The notes beneath the pieces are model-generated. The model was not told the DNA's origin and searched no databases. It worked only from the letters and a program-made list of their open reading frames with translations. Positions 35,201 through 45,319 of a DNA stretch of 64,000 nt are shown here, one piece after another. Source of the stretch: Nepenthes gracilis (lineage: Eukaryota; Streptophyta; Magnoliopsida; Caryophyllales; Nepenthaceae); contig BSYO01000026.1 in assembly GCA_033239525.1 (NCBI GenBank), positions 620,001 to 684,000 on the forward strand, written 5' to 3'. How positions within the stretch are numbered: the first letter of the stretch is position 1; each line of letters opens with the position of its first letter. The translations under genes were made by a program, and so were the position numbers.

Positions 35201-38200
35201 ACCTGGCCACTGCCTACCCAATTGGCAAGTTGCGTAAGTGTAAAACCTGTCACCAACTTTGCAACCTGCCACCAACTCTCCTACCAACTCTGCTAAGCGC
35301 TACTCTGTCGGGAGGAGTTGACCTGCTCAACCAATCAGCTGCCAACTCTGAGAGTCAACTTCCTTTTCTAAAAAAGCTGATTGCGCAGACATTATAGGTG
35401 ACCAACCTTTTGGTTACATTTCTCAGGCATTAATCAAATCCATTCCAGACCTTTCTTCATTCTGGCCAACTTTCATTCCAAAAATTTTACTCCGGAATTC
35501 CATACCAGAAATTTCATCTATTCCGGAATTTCCATCCATTCTAGTCAATTTTCATTCCGGAAATCTATTCCAGTCAATTTTCATTCTGAAAATCCATTCC
35601 GGTCAATTTCCATTCCGAAAATCCATTCCGGTCAATTTCCATTCTGGAAATCCATTCCGAAATTTCATACCAAAAATGCATTCCAGTAAAACCATTCCGG
35701 AAAAACTTCCACTCCGGAAAATGCCACTCTGGCATTTGCCACTCCAGAATTTCCCACACAGGAGTGATCCCAACAGAATTCCCTCGTAATTGCATTTTGT
35801 AATTTGAGGGAACTTCTCTTTATTTTTGAATTGAGGAATTAAGTTCCTTTGATTGTTGGCCAAGTTGCCCTACATCAAGTTATACAAGTAATGTTAGATT
35901 TTGAGTCACTTCATTATAAGTCTCACACCCATTGGAAGCGTTCTTTTTCACTTCCGCACCTGTCAGATATTTCCACACAAGGTTCACGCAATGTTTCACT
36001 CGAGTGAAATTGTTCACTGAAAGTTCCGGAAGAAAAGCCACGTGCTGGCAGTTTAAGCGCCAAATCTAGAAAACTTTTTAGTTGTTAGCTAGATAATCAT
36101 CAAATCTCTAGCAATAATTAGTCCATCTAACTGTGGCATGATTTGTGTTGTAAATATTTTATAATTATAGTTTTCCTATTTTAGCTAGATTAATTGATTC
36201 TTTTGCTGATTTTTAGCCATGTAATTAGTTGAATAATTTCTATATAATTAGAGAAACTTTCTCAAGGAAAGGCATTCAATCAAAATTGACATTAGTGACA
36301 TATCGCGAGGACAGTGCAAGTTGGTCACTTAAGCATCGGGTTTTGGAGGGTTTCCAGTGGCATACAACGAGCTGACCGCTCAAGTTGCCTGTGTAGGTGT
36401 AAAAGGTCCTGGTCAAATTTTAGGGTTAAATAAATAGGCCGAGATATGTGAGAGCAAACACACAAGCGATGCTACTACGACCCCAGTTCAAATATTAAAT
36501 AATTGTGACATCATAAATCCATAACCGATATCAAAATGCTGCACAAAATTTTTATAATAAATCCATTTCTTAAATAAACATAATCATCCAAGGAAATCAT
36601 CCAAATTTACTCAAACTTGACCTCTAAAGTAATGCCTACTCATCATCCATTTGCAATTCATATCATGTTGTCATCACAACGATGCAAAAAACTAAACTGC
36701 TGTACTAGCCCTCGACTGTGCTACAACAATTATACAAACTTAAAATGTTTACCAAAAATACTTAATTTGTTTTTCCTTACAATGACTACAATAAAATACA
36801 TAATTAAACAAGTAAACCCATGATCCTCCACGTAAAATCCATCCATCCAAACTCCCACGAAGGCTAAACCTGTTAATCTAAATGAGATAACAACGCAAGG
36901 CGAGCCAAAAGCTTATCAAATAAATAAGGCATAATGTAATAAACATGAACATGATAAACATGAGAAAAAGAAATCATGAGTAAATGAACCAAAGGCCAAC
37001 ATACCCATCCTTACAAAGTACAATTCTTCAATGTCGGTTTATACTCTAACCCCATAAATTAGCATCATACTACACTATTTAAACCCATAGATGGGTAGTC
37101 TATAAAGCACCACATAAACCGGGTCTTGTCCACTATTTTTGGCCCGTGGATGGACCATATATGGCCTCATCTCAATATATTATGACATGTCAAAACAAAG
37201 TACTTTTCATCAATTCCTTACAATAATTAATTTTGAATAAAGCACAAAAAAAAATCTATAAAATAATATCTTTACGAAAAATGGAAGCAAAATGACTTTA
37301 CATAATTTAGGCGTAGAGATTTAACATGATTATTTAAGAATCATACACATGCAAAAAGATTCTTCAAAGTCTTTGTCAAAAATAATGACATGCAGGAAAC
37401 ATTTATCTTTAAACTTCTTAAATTTCAATATTTATCAATAAATTTCAACATTTCTCATGAACATGGATAATATACTTCAAAATATGAGAAAATTTTTGAA
37501 AGAATGATATATATGCAATTCAAATATCAAAGAAAACATGAATAAGTACTTGCATGTAACTAGGGAGCATGACATCTCAAATTTTAGGCAAACATGAGGA
37601 AAAAATTTAGTAATTTCAATAAAAAAAGTGAAAAAAAAATGCTTGAAATTTATTTATATTGACTTAAATTCAAATAATATTAGAAGTTTTAGCTTGAAAA
37701 TCCCCTTCCTCTTCTATCTCTCTCTTCTCTCTAGAAACTTAGAGAAATGAGCTAAAAAATAGCAAAAATACCATAAATAACAAAAAAAAATGTACAAGCT
37801 TCAATAATGTATGCATCAAGCATGATGCTCAATCAATCTTGTGTATGAGCGCTTATTAGGTACCAAAATACTAGAAGAAATACACTCATACGCGGTCATG
37901 CACCCTTTAGGTGCCCTTTAAGGCCATCCCATATTTAGTTTCTTGAACCGAATTAAAGATTTTTATTAAGAATTCACTTAATTAGCTTAATTAAACAACC
38001 TTATATAAATATTAATGTTTAAATCTCACAAACACAGCCAAGAATAGAGATAAGATATAAAAGAGATAAAGAAATATTTTGACATTCGATTGAAATCTAA
38101 TCCGAGTTCTATTTTTCATCAACCTCAGGTATGTTACTCTAACCTTAATTCTAGAACTAACTATAGATTGGTTGATTGTTTTCACATTATATTATCTTTC

Positions 38201-41200
38201 ATATGGTTATTAGGTTTGTTAAGATTAGTATTTAACCATTATCCATATAGATTATTGTGAAGGGACCGTGAAAAAGGTTATTTGCAACAAAATATTTATA
38301 GTATATATTATTCAGAGATTGTCTTATAATTTTTTCCTAGGTTGACAAAAATTTTTTATGTTAAATATTATTGTGCAACTTTATGTGTTTAGTTAAGTAT
38401 TATTATAACTAGTGCTCACACAGGAGATTGGTGATATCATGTCCTCGATCCTAAAATCTAATTTATTTATTCCTTAATCCGTAATTAAGTGAAATCAAAA
38501 TTTTACCCTTAAGACTCAAATTCAATTATTTATTTCACAGACTTGAAAACTCCAAAACGAACACTGGGATATGAACCTGCATAAACAACTGTTAAATGGC
38601 ACATATAATATTGAATAATCACATCACAGGATCCGAAAGCCACACCCAAAAGTAGCCAACCCTTGACAACTAAAAGACCTCCAACCATTCATAATGAAAA
38701 GTATCTCAACTATAAAAAGTGTATCAAAAACTAAACTTTTAAAATTCTGAAATCAAGCTTAATCACAACCATCCTAACATAATCATCAACTAGTGGCCGA
38801 AATCTGACATTAATCGAAATAAAACAAAAGGTAAGCCGAATCAAAATAAACCAAAACACGAGCTAATAGCTACAATATTATTGCTTCCATTTACATTATC
38901 ATCAACACATTAAAACATTTCAACACCCTAAAACTGATTTAAACGAACAACCTGCATCCAATTCCGACCCCCTACAAGATTTTACAAGCCCTCTAATTTG
39001 TAAGGATAGCTAAATCAAATGAAAAAGTAATAAATTGCTCAACAAGAAATGCATATTTTCTTGTGGATATATACCAATGATACATGCTGGAATTATGCCA
39101 TGATCGAAAGCCTAAAATGCCAATAACATTCTTTTCTTATAAATCATATAAAAGCCAAATTCTAATGACTAATATGTGCCAAAATCTGTACACTAAAATA
39201 CATCATGCCAAAAATCCACATATTAGTAGTGAAATATGTCAAACTGTGCAAATACATAAAACATGCTAAAATCATGCGATCATACAAAAAGATCAGGGAT
39301 AGGTGATGACTTCATCAACAAATGACAAATATTAAAGTTAGAGTTAAGATTGTTTCCATATAATTAAATACTATACGCTACTATTTACGACCCATAGATG
39401 GGTAGTCCATATACAATCCATATAGATGGGATTGAGCGCTGCTTTTTCGACTCGCAAATGATAGATTCGATATTTGATTTACTAATAATATACCAAGATT
39501 CAAATATATTCCGTCAATTATTTACAATGGTTTATATTTTATCAAATTAAAAACTGTATTCAAATACAAATATTTTTTAATTTTTTTCATATTGAAAAAA
39601 ATACTTTCTTCATCAAAACTTACGTAGAATTTTCTTTTATATTTCTTCAAATGTATGACATGCAGTAAAATTATATACATACAGAATTAATAAAGTAGAG
39701 ATTGAAGACAAGAGTTTAAATGTATAATTTATAAAATTGTAGAAACTGCTATGCAGAATATGCAGGAGTTTAGCATAGTTCAAGTGATTTCTCTTAATTA
39801 TAAACATGGATATATAATTATGTGGTAACTTAAAATATACAGAAGTATATAATTAAAACTCAAAGGCATACAAGAACATTTAATAGAGAATTAAAGACAT
39901 ACAAGGACAATGTTGTAGAAATTTAGTATTTAAATATAATTTGCATAAATTTAATATATATATATATCGTAAAAAATTATGAGATAAGAGTAGGATTCCA
40001 TTCTTACAAGGTCTAAAACAGTTTTAAGTATTTATAATTATTTCAACCTCTGACATTTGTTGATTTCTTATAAGAAAATTTATAAATTTATTATCTATTC
40101 ACTGAACTTATATCATAGTTTTTATTCATTTTCCAAATCGTGGGGATATTAAGGCCGGGGACATTTCTTAGTTATTATAAGTATCACGATTGAGCCTTTT
40201 TGGAGGACTTCAATGTCTTTGTTAGTCATTTTGGATGCAAATGTATTATTAGCTCTATTATGTGTACCTATTTATTTGTGGATGAACTTTAACTCTCGAG
40301 CATATATACCAAATAGGGTGGCAAAGCTCCCAATATTTATGTTAGCTTTGATTACAATTATATGATATATTTCAAGTTAAGACATGAGGCTTATTAATTA
40401 GGGTGGATACCAAGCTCATATTGGTCTTAGCTTAGTCCATGACCTCTCCAGATATGGTTCATGACACTAAAAAACTAAAACAACACCATATTAAAATCAG
40501 GGAATAAAGCCATGTCCAAATAAACAAAAGAATATGCACCATCTTTGGCGGGTTACCGAATTGGATGAAGATTAGATGGTAAGGAAGAGGGAATGGCCTC
40601 TGTATCTCCAAGAAAATAAAGTTTCTGATTGTGAGTATTATGATATTTAGCAAATCCTTCAACAATGGGGGTCGCATGGTAATCATTGAAACACATAAAG
40701 ACAGAGAGAAGGGAAGATGAAGCAAAGGAGTACCATGGGGGTGAAATATAGTAACAGAAACAAGAAATTCCCACTAATAGAATGTCATACGGAATCAAAG
40801 AAATAATTCGCCAAATAATGAAAAATCTATGGCTTCAGTAAAATTATGGCTTGCAAACTCACTAGTACTCTACCTACTCATTGGTGGGCTTCAACTCCAT
40901 AATTTCATTGCTATGGAATTTGTTTGATGACTTTTGCATCTTTTTTGTGTTTAGAAATCCCCATTGCATGTGAGAAGCAATGACAAAGCCAATCTGATAT
41001 GTTATAAATCAACTCCTCCCATCAGCAAAAACAAACTCATAGCTTATGAAGAGAAGAAAGATCTCAGAATAAAAAGAGACCTAAGAAGCATCGATACTTC
41101 TCTTGGATGGCGTGCAAGTCTCCAACACATGTTGAACAATGACACCTAACCAATACTCCAACATGTGACAAAATATATTTATTATTTTTATTTTTGACCC

Positions 41201-43100
41201 AACATATTTCAATACATTTTTTACAGATTGACTATTTTGAAATCGTTAGAAAAATGAGGTTCTTATCATAAACTAAAGAAATTCGAGTTCATTTGTAATT
41301 TAGAAACAATTAGAAACCAAAGTCCCTGTTTGCTTCTTTCTCTTTTTTTTTTTTTTTTTAATTCTGTAAATTATATTATAATGCAACTATTTAACTCACT
41401 TATACATACTACTTGTGGTCTCCTTTTTTTTTTTTTTGAGAAGAAAGCACAAAAAGTGCATTTTTTATTATTAATTTAGTATAAAATATTATTATTAATT
41501 AATTATAGTTTTATCTATAAATAAACTACGAATTCTAGTTAACATGTTCCAAATTTGTCATGTCCTCATTTTAGAAAAATAATGTGTTGGTGTCATGTTC
41601 GTGAACACAACCATGTTAACGTCCATGCTCCTTAGGGAGAGACTAAAAAGAATCCATTGATTAAAAACTACTCAAAGTAATATTGATTAGACAAAATTGT
41701 GGACAAAAAGAGCGTTTTGGATGGCACTGGGGCTTACTGCTGCCAAAATAGTCGATAGCAATCTAAACAGTAGAGAGGTTTAAAGATAGAGAAGGTAGAG
41801 AGCATCTAGGATTTCAAGTGCAATGGGATCGTTTTCCTTTTGCATGTGTTGATTTTTTGTCACTCTTAACTACAGCAGGTGATCTGTATGGTAACCAACA
41901 GTAGACAATTTTGAGAAGCTCAATGTGGATGGGATCTATGCTTCAAGATACCGCAGGTTCATGTATGCTGCTGTTTCAATGAGGAAGAGCAAGAAGGTAT
42001 CACCTGAGATTATAGAAGCTGCTGTTGCTACATGAGCTTGTGTGCGGGATGGCGAGATGAGCCTATGCAATGTTCACTTGGATACAGACTACAGATGATT
42101 TTCAATGCAGCAAAAAAATACACCTTAGAATGCACTGAATTCTATTTGTTTGTTGATGATTACAGCCATCTCTTGCATCTGTGTGACAGTCATATACCTT
42201 AATTAATAGAGAAGCCGATCACACAACTCATCTTTTAACTTGTAACTCTTAAGCTAGATATTCTTATACTGTTAGGATGGAGGATGTTCCGCCTTTACTC
42301 TATTCCAGATAAATTAAAGCTGATACTTTCAATTAAAGATGATATCCGATGCACCCATCATCTTGAATTTTCAGAACCACCTTGAGCTTTTCAATTGCAA
42401 ATTTGAAGGCAGAATTAGAAATGAGAACTTCACTTGAACTATGTCATTTAAGGCCAACAATTTCATTATGGATGGAGGGAGTATGATCTGATTCGTTTCC
42501 CACCTGATATAGCCTGATGCATCCTGTTGACTTCATTTTTAAAAGACTCCATCACATAGAAGTAGAAATATTTCAACATAGATAGATCAATAAGCAAGCC
42601 TAAGCTTACATATCACCAAAATGCTGATAATTACAGATAAACTCATGCAATGAAACGTTGATGCTGCTGACCCTTTGATTGGTAGCAGAAAAATAACAAC
42701 CATGTAAATAACATATCAAATGGCAGAGTGGATATATGACCGTAGGTTGCATACCTAAGCACAAATGCCCATTCAGGATATGAACGTCTATAGCTTTCAA
42801 TCAAAGTTTTGACTTCTTTCTCATGCTGAGGTTCAAGTTTGGATGCTGCTGCTCTCAGCTCCTACACAAGAACATCAGACAGAGGATTCCTCAAGGCCTA
42901 TGCATAATGTACTAAAAAGCACAGGGACCATAGAGAAAGGTACGTTAGCTCAAAGCTATTAAAATAAGCACCTCTTCTGAAACAACGTCAATATCAGAGA
43001 GCTTGTTGGTTGATTTCTTGCTAGAACTACTCAGTTCTTTTGCCAGCAAGCAGTTTCTAGAAAATTCAAACTCCTCTTCATTATCATCATTAACTTCCAT
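32284..43100 (-). CDS. ORC2: Origin recognition complex subunit 2
   Basis: Subunit of the ORC complex that marks replication origins and loads the MCM helicase in the nucleus. Six exons, in transcript order: 43100-42972, 42861-42755, 34509-34377, 34201-33910, 32818-32591, 32486-32284. They sum to 1092 nt, i.e. 363 aa, the length I remember for Arabidopsis ORC2. Conserved blocks: [12 protein letters not shown] (N-terminus), PEWAFVL joined to [20 protein letters not shown] across the 8.2-kb intron 2, [41 protein letters not shown] joined to [19 protein letters not shown], and the C-terminal winged-helix region ([24 protein letters not shown]...[13 protein letters not shown]). Intron 5 needs a GC donor (AAG|GCAAGT) paired with CAG. 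The start ATG gives [16 protein letters not shown], like other plant ORC2 proteins; an acceptor-like CAATCAG just upstream suggests a 5' UTR intron. Confidence 0.95.
34840..35775 (-). mobile_element. Solo LTR (Copia-type) in ORC2 intron 2
   Basis: 936 bp with TGTTGGGA...TCCCAACA termini, flanked by perfect 5-bp duplications GAATT (34835-34839 and 35776-35780). In minus orientation it starts TGTTGGGATCACTCCTGTGT, like the LTR at 45316. A TATATATA box (about 35185-35192) and a GTCCCATGG stretch shared with the other LTRs follow. There is no internal region, so the element was removed by LTR-LTR recombination. Confidence 0.93.
35538..35670. repeat. 29-bp tandem repeats inside the solo LTR
   Basis: Units with ATTCCGGTCAATTTCCATTC recur at 35538, 35567, 35596, 35625 and 35654, exactly 29 bp apart. 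Related CATTCCGGAA motifs continue more loosely over 35420-35760. They lie in the presumed U3 enhancer portion of the LTR. Confidence 0.88.
35781..40800. other. ORC2 intron 2, AT-rich decayed sequence
   Basis: No coding recognised. A GACCCATAGATGGGTAGTC motif occurs near 37085 and 39390 with similar surroundings, suggesting two fragments of one repeat. A GC-richer stretch at 36300-36480 resembles LTR sequence. TA runs occur near 39957. Whole-element boundaries cannot be set by eye. Confidence 0.4.
40829..41149 (+). pseudogene. Possible small secreted-peptide gene or its remnant, unidentified
   Basis: An ATG at 40829 opens a 31-codon signal-peptide-like stretch ([20 protein letters not shown], then further hydrophobic residues), which ends at a TGA. 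After a T-rich stretch and a TTTAG acceptor-like site, an in-phase frame runs 40955-41149. It is rich in Lys and Arg, with [13 protein letters not shown] and a [16 protein letters not shown] end before TAA. Joining the two in frame would need a 33-nt intron, too short for plants; a more normal 71-nt intron gives the wrong phase. It may therefore be a broken gene. It lies antisense inside ORC2 intron 2. I do not recognise the family. Confidence 0.3.
41901..42098 (+). pseudogene. Unidentified coding-like fragment in ORC2 intron 2
   Basis: After a CAACAG acceptor-like site the plus strand reads about 63 codons of protein-like composition: [40 protein letters not shown], an in-frame TGA (42033-42035), then [14 protein letters not shown] and a final TGA at 42096-42098. 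Codon composition differs clearly from the AT-rich intron around it. No retrotransposon domain is recognisable. It could be a captured exon or a retrocopy tail of a host gene. I do not recognise the family. Confidence 0.35.
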
Positions 43101-43544
43101 GATTACCAAGCGTCTGCTGATTGCACATAGGGAACATAAACCACAAGGCACCACAACAATTAACATAAACCCTGAAGGGGAGAGTAATGTTCCACGGATC
43201 CAAGCTATCTCCATCAATTTTTACTAATACTACTCATTTTGACTAGCAGGTAGCACATATATAGCAGGTTCATATCCTTCCAATCAAACTCAGAAGGGAC
43301 GAAAATACAAAGTATTGCAAATACAAGGAAATACAGATTATATCTGCATAGATGAAAAATTCAAAATATCAAATAATGAACATCACAGACGAAAAGGAAT
43401 TGTGGCTGGCAACTTTTCTTCCTTTTTTCAAATATTTTGGTCCCAACAATCAATTTTTCAAGTATCCCGCAGTTTGAATACAGTTAACTATTTAACCATA
43501 AATTTGCAACCAACAAGCACGCAAAAAATGAAAACTTCAACCAC

Positions 43545-43900
43545 CTGCTTCGGTTAGTGTTAGAATCTCTGCTGGAGAAAGATAAAGATGGAAGGGAGAT
43601 GACAGAAAGGTGGAACCTAGACCATCGGTGGACGGCGACCCGGTGGATCGGCCGGTGGCTGTCGGACTATGGATGCCTGTGTATGGTATATTTCCGCAGG
43701 TGACAGCAAAGTAGGATTCAGAAAGGGAAAAGTGGACAGAAATAGAAGGGACAGCAAACAATTGGCATGAGACGAGTGGTAGCTGGCGGGGCGGCTGCGG
43801 CGGCGGCGGCAGCGGCTGATGATTGGCGACTAGCAAGCTGCTTTGCGAGAGAGAAAGGGCGGGAAGTGGGAGCGACTGAAAGGTACAGCGACTTGGCACG
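43545..43900 (-). promoter_or_regulatory. Probable ORC2 5' UTR exon and promoter with an E2F-like site
   Basis: The only GC-rich, low-A/T stretch upstream of the ORC2 start. A donor-like AAGCAG|GTGG (exon side ending at 43545) could pair with the acceptor just before the ORC2 ATG. On the minus strand CTTCCCGCCC at 43866-43857 matches the core of E2F sites (TTTCCCGC) that control replication genes in plants. A CGG-repeat patch lies at 43796-43815. The frame here is open for 120 codons on the minus strand but is Pro/Ser-rich and is better read as leader. Confidence 0.45.
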
Positions 43901-43954
43901 GGGATCAGAGAGACTGAAGCACTTTTTTTTCTTTTTTCTTTTTGGGTTAAAGCC

Positions 43955-45316
43955 GGTAGAGCACCAATGTTTTATCCTCCTCTTTGATTACCTCGTCAAG
44001 AATAAATATCTGAGTTACAATCTGATTGAAGTCGTCCAAATGCTACTCAAAGCTGCCACCTTCTGACAACCGCAGGCCAAAGAACTGTTTCTTAATATGG
44101 AGCCTGGTTGTTAATGATTTGGACTTGTATCAGCTTTCAAGCTTCTCCCACACCTCCGCCGGATCAGTCAGGCCAAGGACTTTCTGGAGCGTATTGTCCA
44201 TAAGATATAGTTTGATAGTGCAATTGACAAGATCTTGTTTATCTTGCCAGTCCTCCTCCAATAGGCTTTCCAATTTATCTTCCTTTTTTCTCAGTGCTTT
44301 GATTGTTCCTTCTCTCGTTCAGATGTTCTTCACCCTCTCATGTCAGAGAATGAAGTTGCATTATCCATTGAACTGTTCTACACTGAATGGTAAGTTCTTT
44401 AAAGATGATGTCATCATTCAGACGGATTTGTGAACCTGTATCTGATACCACTTGTTGGCGGGCAACGGGCGGCCTACTTACCAAATTACAGGAACAGTTT
44501 TTACCTGTTTGCTGGAATGGACGACCAACTAATAGGACACAATAAGCACTGTAAAGTAAAAAGTAGAGAAGAGAAATAAACACCGTATTTTACGTGGAAA
44601 ACCCTTATGAATCAAGAAAAAATCACGGGACACTAAATCCACTAAGAATCATTAAATATGAGAAGGTTACAGGAAGCGAAAATAAGAACAGAGCAAAGTA
44701 ATCAAGACTCTCACACTTGTTTCTCTCACAAGTCTCTTTCTTTTCTTTCCTCCTTCTGTTACACTCTCACTTAATCTTGGCCGGTGTCTTCTCCTTCTTC
44801 TTGTTCTTGTCTTGCAACTCACCTCTTCTTCTACTACTTGCAATGTGCAAAGTGTATATACATATACACACACCCATCATCATAACTCAGTGGTTAGTGC
44901 TCAACTTCCAATGTCCGCCTGCATGCACATGTCTGGTCCTGCAGCAGGCGGCGCGTGCTTGCTTCTACAGGCTGATCAGCCTTTAGAGTCTCGAGAATGA
45001 CTTCCATCAACCACACAGAAGAGTAGGTCAACTGTACACTTTTTGGGTATGACAGTCTTTTAGATCTCCCAAATAAAGCATGTCAACTTTGATATCCGTC
45101 GCTTCATATTAGCCTGTCAATCACACCGTTGATCGGTCGAAATAGCCCGTCTCGCTTCTTCAAACGACTTACAACTTATGATGGTCAACATATTGACCGG
45201 ATGAGTTGACCAGAAGAGTTGATTTCGATCAACTCCGTTAACTGGAATTTCTTCCTCTCAACATATTCGTGCTCTGATTAAGTCCTACAAACTTTCACAC
45301 AGGAGTGATCCCAACA
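43955..45316 (-). mobile_element. Truncated Copia element (5' LTR plus gag)
   Basis: On the minus strand: LTR 45316-44453 (864 bp, TGTTGGGATCACTCC...CCAACA), then a well-kept primer-binding site TGGTATCAGATACAGG (about 44450-44435). The gag begins at the ATG at 44417 and is clearly related to the gag of the element at 16677 (LVNCTIKLYLMDNTLQKV, TRLHIKKQFFGL). The similarity stops near 43955, about 55-100 bp from the ORC2 leader region. No pol and no second LTR, so it is a 3'-truncated copy. gag has at least one stop. Confidence 0.88.
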
Positions 45317-45319
45317 CAC

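Noticed and set aside
43537..43899. 120-codon minus-strand frame as a protein
   Set aside because: Low-complexity Pro/Ser-rich composition and its position directly upstream of ORC2 fit a GC-rich 5' UTR exon better.
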